Below, in pieces: positions 1 to 10,662 of a stretch of 64,000 nt of DNA. Below the pieces are notes generated by a model. It was not told where the DNA came from and ran no database searches. It was given only the letters and a program-made list of their open reading frames with translations. Source of the stretch: Charina bottae (taxonomy: Eukaryota; Chordata; Lepidosauria; Squamata; Charinaidae); assembly GCA_023362775.1 (NCBI GenBank), contig JALMGJ010000005.1:37691463-37755462 (forward strand), in the 5' to 3' direction. How positions within the stretch are numbered: position 1 is the stretch's first letter; each line of letters opens with the position of its first letter. Made by a program: the position numbers and the translations under genes.

Positions 1-2757
1 GGTTTTCGCTTCTTCTAATACGCTAACATTAGTCCGCCTATCTTCCCAAGTAATTTGCAGAATTTTTCGGAGGCAGCGTTGATGGAATCTTTCAAGAAGT
101 TGGAGGTGGCGTTTGTAGAGGGTCCATGTTTCACAGGCGTACAGAAGGGTTGGTAGTACAATGGCTTTGTAAACAAGCATTTTGGTCTCCCTGCGAATGT
201 CCCGATCCTCAAACACTCTACGCTTCATTCGGGAGAAAGCTACACTCGCAGAGCTCAGGCGATGCTGAATTTCAGCGTCGATGTCGGCTTTTGTTGATAG
301 ATGGCTGCCGAGATAAGAAAAGTGGTCGACATTTTCTAGTGACACACCTTTAAGCTGGATTGATGGCGCTGCAGAGGGATTGGTTCGAACTTGCTGGTAA
401 AGCACTTTGGTTTTTTTAATGTTAATCGAGAGGCCGAGCTTTTCATATGCTTCTGCAAAGATGTTTAGGATAGTTTGAAGATCTTCCTCGGAGTGTGCAC
501 AGACTACGTTATCATCAGCATATTGAAGTTCTATAACAGAAGTTGCAATTACCTTATTTTTTGCTTTCAGCCTACTAAGATTAAAAAGCTTTCCATCTGT
601 TCGATATATAATTTCTACACCAGTAGGAAGTTTCTCTTCAACAAGGTGCATAATCATAGCGATGAAGATAGCGAATAAGGTTGGAGCAATAACACATCCC
701 TGTTTAACGCCGGATTCCACTTTAAATGGATCGCTTTGAGAGCCATTGTTATTCAGGATTGTTGCCATCATGTCGTCATGGAGTAACCGCAAGATGTTCA
801 CAAATTTATCAGGGCATCCGATTTTCAGAAGGATGGTCCAGAGAGCAGTACGATTTACAGTATCAAAAGCTTTAGTCAGATCAATAAACGCCATGTACAG
901 AGGGCGGTTTTGCTCCTTGCATTTTTCTTGAAGCTGTCGTGCAGTGAAGATCATATCCACTGTTCCCCTGGAAGGGCGGAAGCCATTTTGCGTTTCAGGG
1001 AGGATGTCTTCTGATACAGATAGGAGACGGTTTGCAATGATCTTTGCCAGGATTTTGCCTGCTGTGGCTAGAAGGGAGATGCCTCGGTAGTTTCCACAGT
1101 CTGTTCTATCACCCTTTTTAAAGAGAGTGATAATTATGGCATCCCTAAAGTCTGCTGGAATCTCCTCCCTCATCCAGATTTTTTCGATGAGCTTATGAAG
1201 TTGTTGTGTAAGTTCAGGCCCGCCTTCTTTAAAGACTTCAGCAGGAATCCCATCAGGTCCACTAGCTTTGTTATTTTTCATTTGTTTAGTGGCTTTACTG
1301 ACTTCCTCCAAACTAGGGGGTACTGCAAGCTCATTTCTTATTTGTTTTTGTGGGATTTGCAAGAAGACTTCGTCAGCCACAGTAGAGTGACGATTAAGGA
1401 GATTGTAGTAATGCTCTTTCCAGCGCAGTGCAATAGACTCTTTGTCCTTTAGAAGTTTAGCACCATCTACTGAGCGTAAGGGATTTGTACCATGGTTTGT
1501 TGGTCCATAGATGGCCTTTATGGCATTAAAAAAGCCCCGTGCATCGTGAGCATCTGCAAAATGTTGGGTTTCTTGGGCTTTTTTTATCCACCATATGTTC
1601 TTAAGTTCTCTAGTTCGTCTTTGGACTTCTGCTTTTGCACTGGCGTAGATTTTTTTCTTAACGGCACAGTTAATATCTTTTTGCCATATCTGGAAGGCTT
1701 TCCTTTTCTTGTCAATAATATGTTCAATCTCACTATCGTTCTCATCAAACCAGTCCTGATGTCTCTTAGTCTGGTATCCGATAGTTTGTTCACAGGCTGA
1801 AATGATAGAAGTCTTCAATTTAATCCAGTGTTCCTCAACATTTTCAGGAAGTTCCATAGGCAGATGTTCCTTGAGAGTTGATTGAAAGCAAGCTCGTTTC
1901 ATAGGATCTTGAAGGGCCAGTGTATTCATTTTACGCCTTGGTTTTCTTCCTTGGAGCCTACGATGAGGGACAATCTTTATGGCCATCGTGGATCGAATTA
2001 ATCGATGGTCTGTCCAGCAGTCATCGGCGCTCGTCATGGCTCTGGTGAGAAGTACATCACGGCGATCTCTAGCACGGACGATTACATAATCTAAAAGATG
2101 CCAGTGCTTCGACCGTGGGTGCTTCCATGATGTTTTAAATTTATTTTTCTGGCGAAAGTGTGTGTTAGTAATGACAAGGTTATGCTCTGCACATTTAGTC
2201 AGAAGTAAGATTCCATTCGTGTTGCTGTTGTCAACTCCTTCTTTCCCAATGATCCCTGGCCACAAATCAAAATCACGCCTAACTCTTGCATTGAAATCGC
2301 CCAGGAGGATAATTTTATCCTCCTTTGGTATCTCTGATAAGATGGTGTCCAGCTGGGTATAAAATTTTTCCTTGATATCCTCATCTGCATCTAGTGTTGG
2401 TGCGTAAGCACTTAGGATAGTTGCCTGTTGGTTTTTGGCGAGTTTTATTCGCAGAGTTGAGAGTCGTTCATTAATCCCAGTGGGAACTTCTGATAAGAGC
2501 TTCACAATGTCGTTTTTGATAGCAAAGCCTACCCCATGTATTCGTCGTTCTTGTTCAGGCAGTCCTTTCCAAAAGAAGGTATAACCTCCTTTTTCTTCCT
2601 TCAACTGTCCTTCTCCTGCTCTTCGAGTTTCTTGGAGTGCTGCTATATCGATATTAAAACGTCTCAGCTCCCTTGCAATAATGGCAGTCCTACGTTCAGG
2701 TCGTTCACTATCCATATTGTCTTGCAGTGTCCGTATATTCCATGTTCCAAAATTCAT
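1..2757 (-). CDS. Intact non-LTR retrotransposon ORF: APE endonuclease + reverse transcriptase (partial at window edge)
   Basis: Read line by line on the minus strand, this frame has 919 codons and no stop from the ATG at 2757 to position 1; it stays open upstream to a TAG near 2995. The product would nick target DNA and prime reverse transcription there. Endonuclease motifs in order: GTWNIRTL (residues 4-11), LQETRR, SAYAPT, LGDFNAR (about 152-158) and the catalytic WTDH ending at about 251. Reverse transcriptase motifs: GPDGIP (500), NYRGISLLA, NGFRPSRGT, AFIDLTKAFDTV, GVKQGCVIAPTLF and the active site YADD (746-749). A C-terminal segment with YACETW (about 873) resembles the tail of RTE/Bov-B proteins. 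The frame has no stop inside the window, so a search for closed ORFs would miss it. Clade RTE-like is my best reading; another APE-type clade is possible. ATG choice is the first in frame; an earlier non-ATG start cannot be excluded. Confidence 0.9.
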   Translation of the reverse strand, partial: MNFGTWNIRTLQDNMDSERPERRTAIIARELRRFNIDIAALQETRRAGEGQLKEEKGGYTFFWKGLPEQERRIHGVGFAIKNDIVKLLSEVPTGINERLSTLRIKLAKNQQATILSAYAPTLDADEDIKEKFYTQLDTILSEIPKEDKIILLGDFNARVRRDFDLWPGIIGKEGVDNSNTNGILLLTKCAEHNLVITNTHFRQKNKFKTSWKHPRSKHWHLLDYVIVRARDRRDVLLTRAMTSADDCWTDHRLIRSTMAIKIVPHRRLQGRKPRRKMNTLALQDPMKRACFQSTLKEHLPMELPENVEEHWIKLKTSIISACEQTIGYQTKRHQDWFDENDSEIEHIIDKKRKAFQIWQKDINCAVKKKIYASAKAEVQRRTRELKNIWWIKKAQETQHFADAHDARGFFNAIKAIYGPTNHGTNPLRSVDGAKLLKDKESIALRWKEHYYNLLNRHSTVADEVFLQIPQKQIRNELAVPPSLEEVSKATKQMKNNKASGPDGIPAEVFKEGGPELTQQLHKLIEKIWMREEIPADFRDAIIITLFKKGDRTDCGNYRGISLLATAGKILAKIIANRLLSVSEDILPETQNGFRPSRGTVDMIFTARQLQEKCKEQNRPLYMAFIDLTKAFDTVNRTALWTILLKIGCPDKFVNILRLLHDDMMATILNNNGSQSDPFKVESGVKQGCVIAPTLFAIFIAMIMHLVEEKLPTGVEIIYRTDGKLFNLSRLKAKNKVIATSVIELQYADDNVVCAHSEEDLQTILNIFAEAYEKLGLSINIKKTKVLYQQVRTNPSAAPSIQLKGVSLENVDHFSYLGSHLSTKADIDAEIQHRLSSASVAFSRMKRRVFEDRDIRRETKMLVYKAIVLPTLLYACETWTLYKRHLQLLERFHQRCLRKILQITWEDRRTNVSVLEEAKT

Positions 2758-3450
2758 GTGTTTTTTACGACCGCTAGATGGTGACCCCACTGGTCGCGGT
2801 AATCCAGTCAGGGAGAAAATGAGGCAGACTATGTTTAGGGCACCTTTTCTAGCCCCCTCCCCATATGGGGTGAGCAGAGTGGATCCTAAATAGGGCTGCT
2901 CAGTCGTGGATACAGCTGCCGAACTACTCAACTGCCTCGATCCTTGAGTCAGGGCGACTGAATCCGTATCCACCGCCCATGTGCTGATCCATGACTAGGA
3001 GCTTCCGGATTACACAGTCCTGCCCCCGTTGCCATTCGTCAATCGCCATGGGACTTTTGGTTGTTTTGGGTTTGGTGTGGTTGGAAGACGCCTGTGCGTG
3101 AATTTGTTTTATGTGTGGAGATCGGTGCACAACGATCAGCACACAACCTTCACAGAAAAAGGCTCTAATCCAATGGCATGGATACCATGACGATTGGTAA
3201 CCTTTTGTCTGCTGCAGCCTTCATCCGCCTTCGCAGCCGTTGTAACAATACACCTTGTTATCTTCCGCCTGTTCTGCCGTTGAGGACTTTCTTGGATCGT
3301 TCTTTGTCTGGTTCCTCCCCCTGGACCTTACCGCCATGGGTGACCCTGCCAGGAGTACATGACTCCCGACGGCTTCGCTCACAGGGTTCATTGGGAACAC
3401 ACAAGCCCACTCACCACAACAAGGTGACGATCCAGCGAGTGAGTAAGAAA
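1..3450 (-). mobile_element. RTE-like LINE, 5' part with long intact ORF, 3' end off window
   Basis: The ORF at 1-2757 is preceded (higher coordinates, minus strand) by about 700 bp that reads as a LINE 5' region. Short frames in it (2924-3142 and 3221-3460) are not in phase with the main ORF, so I do not call an ORF1. The right boundary is set only by the change to A/T-rich simple sequence near 3450-3530. The 3' tail and target duplication are not in the window. Confidence 0.75.
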
Positions 3451-3532
3451 CAATAAACAAATTAAATAAAATAAATTAAATTAAATTAAATAAACAAATA
3501 AAATATAAGAAACAATAAACAAAATGTATATA
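3450..3532. repeat. A/T-rich low-complexity tract
   Basis: Runs of aaattaaat and aataaaca units lie between the LINE 5' end and the next SINE. The word aagaaacaataaaca occurs twice (about 3445 and 3507). No gene is seen. Confidence 0.7.
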
Positions 3533-3536
3533 ACTG

Positions 3537-4048
3537 GAGGGACGCGGTAGCTCAGCAGGTTAAACAGCTGAGCTGTAGGCTGCCGATCAGTAGGTCGGCA
3601 GTTCGAACCCCGCGCGGCGAGCTCTCGTCGTTAATCCTAGCTCCTGTCAACCCAGCAGTTCGAAAGCTTAGCAAGTAGATAAATGGGTACCACCTTAAAA
3701 AAAAAGTGGGCTAATTTGCTGGCGTCCTGTCGGGAAGTCAGCTCCGCCGGAGAAGAGGATCGGAGGGAGATCAAATGACGGTGGTGATGACGAACCCGGA
3801 TGTGACAGCTACAGGACGTCAGCAGCCGGCTCAAGGCATCCTGGGAATTGTAGTCCAGAGCCTAATAGAGTCGGTTCCCTTACCCCTCTTCCTTCACGCA
3901 CGGTGATTTGTAAATTTGGTGCATTGTATAATTTGAAGTGTATATATGATTGTAAGCCGCCTAGAGTCCTCCATTAGGGAGCGGATAGGCGGGGTATAAA
4001 TATCACTATAAATAAATAAACAAACAAACAAACAAACAAACAAATAAA
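3537..4048 (+). mobile_element. tRNA-derived SINE with LINE-like 3' end
   Basis: The head (about 3541-3612) has an RNA polymerase III A box (tagctcagcaggtta) and a B box (cagttcgaacc) in tRNA spacing. The body ends in a segment reading taagccgcctagagtc...ggcggggtataaat, the type of 3' end shared with L2/CR1-mobilised SINEs, followed by an (aaac/aaat)n tail. It is not a tRNA gene: there is no closed acceptor stem and it carries a long unrelated body. Confidence 0.75.
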
Positions 4049-4094
4049 TAAAAGGTTGACAAACTAATGAAAAACACAGAATAAAGTTAAATTA

Positions 4095-4168
4095 ACCAAA
4101 CCAAACTACTGTATAACCAAACCAAACCAAACTACTGTATAACCAAACCAAACCAAACCAAACCAGAA
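4095..4168. repeat. (AACCA)n simple repeat with two actactgtat interruptions
   Basis: Tandem aacca pentamers are visible, broken twice by the same short word. Confidence 0.85.
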
Positions 4169-4330
4169 TGACCGCTGGAAGAGCTCTGTTTTGAGTTTTG
4201 GGAAGGCAGGATGGGAGCCAACTGGATGTCTACTAGGAGGACATTCCATAGAGCCACTGAAGAGCAGTGCCACTAAGACTTCCCCCACTCACTCCCTAAA
4301 TTGGGGCACCACTAATAGTTTTTCCCAGGT
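4168..4330 (-). mobile_element. L2-like LINE 3'UTR fragment
   Basis: The text resembles the L2 3' untranslated region common in reptile introns (phrases such as aggacattccatagagcc and agcagtgccactaag). No coding part is present. Assignment is by eye. Confidence 0.45.
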
Positions 4331-4963
4331 AGATTGAACTGACCAGGCCAATTCCAACTAACATAATTACTTGCTAGAACTGAGGACTTTTGTTCTTGGT
4401 GAAGGTATTTATAAGGTTGATTGCTAAGAATGAATTCAGATAAATTAAGCAAAAGAAGTCAGTGCATTTTGTCATATGCCTTTCAAAAATGCCTATGTGG
4501 AGAGGTTTACTATTATTGCTTTCAGCGTGATGTGTGTTGAGTTGATTAGCATTGTGTCTCATCTGTGTATGATCACCTCATACCAGATTATAGATTATTA
4601 CATATTTGTAGGGAATTATTATCTCATTAAAAACAATATTAATAAATGCACCTATTATGCACTGAATCATCACACCTATTTGCAGAGGTAGTTTCAAATG
4701 TCTGAGTAACTAAACTAAAATTCTAAAATTTTCTACTAAAATTATGTAGTATAGTGGATCAGGATAACTTTTGTGATCCTTTTCACATTAACCAGACAAC
4801 GGCCTGAAGGTGCAAAGACTAGCAAGCTAGTGTTAAAGCTACTTTTGGCCCTATTTCTGAAAAGAGATAAAACTCTTTAAAGCATCATAGTGATCAAATT
4901 TACTTAAAAAACAAAACAGAGCAAACAACATGGAAGAGAGAATTATTATATAATAGCTCTTAC
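4331..4963. other. PPP2R3A: PPP2R3A intron, no feature recognised
   Basis: This lies downstream of the last visible PPP2R3A exon. I find no further PPP2R3A exon and no clear repeat here. Confidence 0.5.
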
Positions 4964-5139
4964 CCTCATATTCTGGTTTTACTAGATCAAGCATTTGGCA
5001 AAGTAGGTCATGGAAGGGCAATGGCTCAATGCCCATAGATTCCATCCTCTCACACTGTTCCTCATAAAAATACTCGAGTTCATACATTGATAGCGTGCCA
5101 TCCCCATCCAAATCCATGCATCGGAACCAGTATTCAATA
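4964..5139 (-). CDS. PPP2R3A: PPP2R3A exon: second EF-hand
   Basis: The exon begins after TTGTAG and ends before GTAAGAGC. It encodes SIEYWFRCMDLDGDG..., a perfect 12-residue EF-hand loop (D-L-D-G-D-G-T-L-S-M-Y-E), followed by the well conserved LEYFYEEQCERM and PFHDLLCQMLDLVKP. It starts with the third base of a Ser codon and ends one base into a Gly codon (frame phase 1). This is the last exon of the gene inside the window. Confidence 0.96.
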
Positions 5140-5815
5140 CTACAAAACAAAGAGATGAATCAAGATGTATTTCTTTAATAGTATGATAGCAAATAATATT
5201 TTCAAGCAACAAATGTTTTTGGGATGGCTTTCATGTGCACACTAAAGCTTTGTCTGGACTTTCCCATATGACAGTTTGCACTGGAAAATGGTACCTCGAA
5301 GTTCAGAACATGAGCTAAGACATATAATACTCTCAGTTGTTCAGTAGAAAATTCTGTATTCTAAAATACAGAATCCTAAAACTGACTTTCAGTATCCTTG
5401 GGAGAGTTTTCAGATGGAAAGATGTTTGCTTTTAGCAGCATGATAAAAGTTTTATGTGATAGAAACTACATACAGAACATGAGAAAACATAACTTGTAAG
5501 AAGGCTTTAGTAATAAAGATAATTTTTGCAATACAATACTCTGTTGTAGGTAAGTTCTCTCCTATTTAGGGCTCTTCTCATGTTATTTTCATGGCTGGTA
5601 GTCAGTGAGGCTGGAGTGTCATGGAAGGTAGAACAACAAAGAACTGGTGAAATCATGATGGAGCATATTACCTTCAAGATCTTGAGCTCCAGACAAAGAA
5701 CTGGTAGTGTTTGATCAAGCAACACAAAAGAACCCTAACAATTCACATATATCATTGTACACAAAATGCAAACTGAAGTAATGTACTTAAAGACTGTGGA
5801 TACAAATATATAATG

Positions 5816-6074
5816 CAGAGCTTTCCAAACTTTTCGTGTTGGTGACACACTTTTTAGACATGCATCATTTCGCAACACACTCTTACAGCAGGGCACAAGG
5901 CAGGCACTAGGACCTGCACGGAATCACAGCAGGTTTGGAGGCAGCAAGGCACAAGGCAGGCGCTAGGACCTGTGTAGAATCCTGGCAGGGCTTGGAGGCA
6001 GCAGCAGCCGCGACACACCCAAACACTGCAGCCGACACACTAACATGTCCCAACACACAGTTTGGAAAGCTCTG
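5816..6074. mobile_element. Non-autonomous hAT (Buster-type) element, 259 bp
   Basis: Terminal inverted repeats cagagctttccaaact / agtttggaaagctctg are flanked by the perfect 8-bp duplication atataatg (5808-5815 and 6075-6082). There is no transposase frame. It shares its body with the elements at 7125 and 51330, and carries one copy of the 31-bp internal unit that those have in three and two copies. Eight-bp duplications define hAT; TA at positions 4-5 is the Buster-type target pattern. Confidence 0.93.
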
Positions 6075-6509
6075 ATATAATGTGCGTGCGTGCGTGCGTG
6101 CGTATTTTGCACTATACCATGGACTCATTGCACACAAAAAAGCAAAGTGAGGAGCAGTGCTGAGGAAAAAAAGACACTAGAAAGAGATTGGGGGCTCATG
6201 GAACAACAACGCATTCCACAATAATTTCCACTCACTGCAATTACCAGTTTACAAAAAGAAAAATAATAGTAACATTTTAAAAATACCAAACAGCTCTCCT
6301 ATCCTCATGTACATCAATGTTCGTATTTACTCTGTCACCAAAAATGTAAAAATTGCAATCAAAATCAATAAACTTGCCGGCTGGTAATTTTCAGTGTACT
6401 ATTGTCTCTTTTCTACTCTTCATGCAAACAATCAAGAAAACACATTCGATGTCTGTTTCCTGACCTGGCTTATCTTGAAGGGCTGACATACAGACAGTCA
6501 AAGACTCAA

Positions 6510-6770
6510 AGGGGAGTACTATCCCTAGGATCATCTAGTCCAACTACTACAGTATCCCCAAGAGATGGTCTTTGAGCCTCTTCTGGGGGATCTTCAGTGA
6601 AGGAAATTCCACCACCTCCCGAAGCAGTCTATTCCTTGGTTGAACAGCTCTTACGTCCAACCCTAAACAACTTACTTATAATTTAAATTATTGTTTCTTG
6701 TCCTCTCCTCTTGAACAATGTTGAAGTCATACCCATTGCATTCTGCATCTCTTTCAGCTTTTGGACCAGT
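6510..6770 (+). mobile_element. CR1-like LINE 3' fragment
   Basis: The phrases ttccaccacctcccgaagca and the following tctattccttggttgaac match the untranslated/terminal region typical of reptile and bird CR1 copies. No open frame remains. Confidence 0.55.
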
Positions 6771-6878
6771 GCAAGAGTAAGCCCACACAGTGTACATTAA
6801 ACTAATTAAGTAAGAGATCAGCCACATATGGATAATAGTCACTAGGCTTACTATTTATATTTTAGGTATCTTATTTAC

Positions 6879-6968
6879 CTTGTGGGGCATCTTTTGTCTT
6901 CTTCTGAGATCAGAAACCACACAAAGTCTGCATAGCTCATCTGGTTTTCTTTGTGTTCTTGACTTCCT
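6879..6968 (-). CDS. PPP2R3A: PPP2R3A exon (MSYADFVWFLISEEDK)
   Basis: A 90-nt exon bounded by TTTTAG and GTAAAT. It encodes GSQEHKENQMSYADFVWF and LISEEDKR, part of the B''-type EF-hand-containing core. It starts with the third base of an Arg codon and ends after two bases of a Ser codon, matching its neighbours. Confidence 0.95.
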
Positions 6969-7815
6969 CTAAAATGTATAAAAATATGTAATTAAATCCT
7001 TAAGAAAATATATATATAACCAGAGGCAAATTTTAAAAACTCACAGAGCAATCTGAAAGAGATCAAAGATAAAATTTCAATTCCTAAAAGTATACTAGGG
7101 CTGATGATTATCCACTACCTAATTCAGAGCTTTCCAAACTTTTCATGTTGGTGACACACTTTTTAGACATGCATCATTTCGTGACACACTCTTACAGCAG
7201 GGCATCATTTCGTGACACACTCTTACAGCAGGGCATCATTTCGTGACACACTCTTACAGCAGGGCACAAGGCAGGCACTAGGACCTGTGCGGAATCACAG
7301 CAGGTTTGGAGGCACAAGGCAGGCACTAGGACCTGCATGGAATCCTGGCAGGGCTCGGAGGCAGCAGCAGCCGCGACACACCCAGACACTGCAGCCGACA
7401 CACTAACGTGTCCCGACACAGTTTGGAAAGCTCTGACCTAATTCTTTGAAAAGCAATGCTTTATTAACCCGAAGACATACTCCAGACAGATTTGGAATCT
7501 TAACCTAATATTACTAACATTACAACTTTGAAATCAGGATCTTGGGCTGAGTTTTAGTCCAATAATTGTGAGGACTGCCTTTGAAGAATCTGATGATGAT
7601 GATGATGAGGCTGCAATGCCTCTTCACAACCAGGAACTTCAGGGGAGTAGGGAATCATTGACACCTGTTAGGGAACAGCTGGTGGCGAAGGCCTCTCACA
7701 GAGGAGAAAAAACTATGGTAGAGGAGCTATTAGTATCCATGCCCCTCCTCCTAACCCTAAACAATTTAAGCCAAAATTCAAAATTCACATTTTTGAAATG
7801 TTACTATCTACTTAC
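6969..7815. other. PPP2R3A: PPP2R3A intron with hAT element
   Basis: Holds the hAT element at 7125-7435. The stretch 7560-7800 contains an 83-codon chance frame with an Asp/Glu run; I see no family match and no splice signals around it, and suspect transposon debris. Confidence 0.5.
7125..7435. mobile_element. Non-autonomous hAT (Buster-type) element with 3x31-bp internal repeat
   Basis: The termini match the copy at 5816. The 8-bp duplication acctaatt flanks it (7117-7124, 7436-7443). A 31-bp unit beginning catcatttcgtgacac is repeated three times head to tail at 7172-7202, 7203-7233 and 7234-7264. No coding capacity. Confidence 0.93.
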
Positions 7816-7864
7816 CTAAGAACAGCTCCAGTAAATATTCTTTCTATAATTCTGCTTGACAAGG
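7816..7864 (-). CDS. PPP2R3A: PPP2R3A 49-nt micro-exon
   Basis: The exon is bounded by CTGCAG and GTAAGT and is too short to show up as an ORF. With its split end codons it encodes ALSSRIIERIFTGAVLR, matching the family's S-S-R-I-I-E-R-I-F helix between the two EF-hands. Two bases complete the preceding Ala codon and two open the next Arg codon. Confidence 0.94.
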
Positions 7865-9888
7865 CTGCAGATTAAAAAAAAACAAAAGTGTGAGGGCTGG
7901 TTGGTAGGCTGATCAGGAGATAGTTGTGTAAATAGTTATCTGGAAGCTCATACATTATTGATAAAAAGACCTGCCTCCTTGCCAGATCACAGAAAAGCCA
8001 TTAGAAAGAAATTACAAAAGCCTCCACCCTAAGGTCTTAGAAGACAAATAGATTCTTATGGAAAATAGTTCAGTTGCTGAAATTCTTGTCACCCTATCCC
8101 TTTGGCTTCAATAAATCTTGTTAAGAAGACTCTGCTTGAGAAAAATATTACTCTTTGATTTAACTAGAGCCTGACAAATAGTTAGGAATGTTTAGGTTCC
8201 TGAATCTGTTTGCTATGGTACATGCATGCAACAACATTCAATTTTATGCAAAGTTCAACAAGAGCATTATCATTATGTTGATAATAAATTGATATTGTAT
8301 GTAGTAAAGACATATCTAGGAAACAACATACAGTATCAATTTATTATCATCATTTTAATTTTGAATTCCTTTCCGTCATCACTTTGATCTTTTAATGCAA
8401 GAACTCTTCTTTATTATGTGGAAGGGCCATTAGGGTAAATCCACACAGTCTATCATGTATTTGAGATGTTCAGTCAAATATTAAAATTGTAAACACCTGC
8501 ATGCTTTGACCAACTGCAGAAGAAGAACAAAATTTCCTGGTAGAAATTAGCATTATTGCAGGATTTGAGGACAATGAAGAAGTTTGGATTTAGTTTCTGT
8601 TTATGATTATTTTGATTTTCACACATCTTCCTTTGCAATGTTATGGCAAACACATGATTTTGTTTAACAAATTGCTTTGAGCTACCCTTTATATTCTTCA
8701 GAAGTGACAATCCGCATATTGAATAACATGTATTAAAGCAAGGACTGTTTTCCTATAAGCCAATTCTGAATGGCAGTAAATGACTGAAAAAGTAGGAAGT
8801 ACCAATCAAAGAGAATATTTGTAGGTCAGGGTTGAACTGTGGAGTCCTTGGTGCTCTCTGAGCCTTGTTTTCTTGCAGACGTTTCATTGCCCGGCTAGGC
8901 AACATCTTCAGTGCGAAAAGGGAGTGGGACTTGCTCTCTGTTTATATACCATGGCTTGTCCTGCTTGTGTTGGTGGGGGTGTTGTTCTCTCCTTGGTAGT
9001 TCCTTGATTGGGCTGTTGTTTGCTGCTTGGTTGACTGACTGAGTTAATAGTTCCTTGATTAAGGTATATTGTGCTGTTTGATTGGTGCTAATCCTGGTGT
9101 TAATCTTTGCATATCTTGGTTTTATTTGCTGGAAGGAGGTGTTCTGGTCTTCTGGGTTTTCTATTGTCTCTTATGAATGGTATGTAAATGTTGTTTACCT
9201 CTATGTGTCTGTTGATGGCTGCTTTGTCTGAGTGCCAAGCTTCCAGGAATTCTCTAGCATTTTTGGATTTGGCTTGGTTTAAGATGCTCACAGTTTCCCA
9301 GTTGAAAGTATGGTTGAGTCTGTCCATGTGTTGTGAGATTAAGGAGTTTTCATCATGTCTTCTGACTGTTAGTTGGTGTTCGTGGATGCATTCTGCTAGT
9401 CTTCTGCCAGTCTGTCCTACATAGTGGCTGCTACAGTCCTTATACACTGTATGTTGTAGATAACTCCTGTTTTTTCTTCTTGGGCTACTGGGTCTTTTGG
9501 GTTACTTACGATGTTCTGAAGGATTTTGGTTGGTTTATGTGCTATAGTGATGCCATGTGGTTGTAACAGTCTATTGGTAGTTTCTGAGATGTTTCTGATG
9601 TATGGTAGTGTAATCCTTTTCATAGCTTCTGTTCGTTTTGCTGTGGTGGGTTGAGTGGTCAGGCACTTTTTGATAAAGTTGTGTGGGTATCCATTTGCTG
9701 GAATATGCTATATAAGTGGTCTGTTTCCTTTTTCTGGTGTTCTGGGTTGCTGCAGTGCATTTGTGCTCGTCTCACCGATTCTCATAAGGTCTCTCTGTGT
9801 GTCTGTACGTGTGTGCACACACACACTTGGACAAAAGCATATTGCATTTATAATAAGAACCTGTTCTTTTGCATTTGAATTTTCTTAC
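7865..9888. other. PPP2R3A: PPP2R3A intron with Penelope-like element
   Basis: Unique-looking AT-rich sequence runs to about 8815, followed by a minus-strand Penelope-like fragment up to about 9780 and a short (gt/ca)n stretch near 9800. Confidence 0.6.
8825..9780 (-). pseudogene. Penelope-like retroelement fragment: RT C-terminus and GIY-YIG endonuclease
   Basis: Two overlapping minus-strand frames (9417-9623 and 9100-9447) encode the end of a reverse transcriptase region (KRITLPYIRNISETTNRLL) and then GVIYNIQC...CSSHYVGQTGRRLAERxHEH-type sequence, the GIY-YIG nuclease signature of Penelope-like elements (YVGQTGRR is exact). The change of frame near 9420-9450 breaks the protein. Further upstream (9624-9780) traces such as NALQQPRTPEKGNRP are visible with stops. 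A 3' untranslated region follows to about 8825. The element is a decayed 5'-truncated copy. Confidence 0.82.
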
Positions 9889-10045
9889 CTTGATCATTGT
9901 ATCTAGCCAGATCACTCTGATTGATATAGAGATCGTGATCAGTGTCCAGTTCCCAGAATTTACAGTAAATAACATAGAAGTGCTCATAGGAAAAATAGTC
10001 AGTGATTTGATTAATGTCTTCCTCTTCTTCTAAGAGGGCCAGAGT
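9889..10045 (-). CDS. PPP2R3A: PPP2R3A exon: first EF-hand
   Basis: A 157-nt exon between TTTCAG and GTAAGAAA. It encodes [18 protein letters not shown] and [23 protein letters not shown], with the calcium loop [12 protein letters not shown]. It begins in phase 0 and leaves one base for the next exon. Confidence 0.96.
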
Positions 10046-10575
10046 CTGAAAAGATGAGAATGGATTCATTCTACATAAGAAGGTGCTAGGAAAGTACCAG
10101 AAACTTTAACTAAAGAATGTCATGTGTATTACAATTTAGTGTTAGTTATTTTTAAAACAGCTTGTCTAGTATTTCATGCAGTCTTATATTTAATTGGCTT
10201 TTATTTTTCCCCTTCCTTCTAAAATTAAGTTCTTATAGGATAGCAGATGCCACTGCCATAGCTGGAGTATCACTCAACTCCTATATTAATTGGAGTTTAG
10301 ATTTGCTCTGCCTGCCACAAAAAAGCAAAAGCCTAGGTTTTTATTTGATTATATCAGTACTAATACTTATCTGATTACTAGAATTTTCTATCTAGTATAT
10401 CTAGCTGGATAGCATACCTCTAGTATTTCCTTCGTACTTAAAATCTGCCTAACTAACCAAACGCATAGTACTTTTATTGCTAATCCAAGTGAAGCGCAAA
10501 AAACTCTGAATAAGTTATGGGAATAAAAAGTATTTTGATACATATTGTTCATATGGATGCAAAAAATTAGCATAC
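10046..10575. other. PPP2R3A: PPP2R3A intron, nothing recognised
   Basis: AT-rich sequence without a repeat or exon that I can name. Confidence 0.5.
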
Positions 10576-10662
10576 TTGCAGAAAGTTGCTTTTCCTCAGC
10601 TCTATTAATGATATTTTTCCAGACCACGATCTATTCACTATGTAAAATATTCTCTGAATAAC
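10576..10662 (-). CDS. PPP2R3A: PPP2R3A exon (VIQRIFYIVNRSWSGK)
   Basis: A 29-codon, phase-0 exon between TTCCAG and GTATGC, too short to appear as an ORF. It encodes VIQRIFYIVNRSWSGKI then SLIELRKSNFLQ, matching the family segment that precedes the first EF-hand. Confidence 0.95.

Larger units (their letters stand above)
5140..6878. other. PPP2R3A: PPP2R3A intron with hAT and CR1 insertions
   Basis: Contains a hAT element (5816-6074), a (GTGC)n run at about 6082-6105 and a CR1-like fragment (about 6510-6770). The rest shows nothing I recognise. Confidence 0.6.

Noticed and set aside
1584..1793. Small ORFs within 0-3.4 kb such as this one
   Set aside because: Shadow frames of the intact LINE ORF on the same or opposite strand.
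3541..3612. Possible tRNA gene; similar heads at 18060, 41700 and 50060
   Set aside because: A and B boxes are present but they belong to SINEs with long bodies, tails and target duplications.
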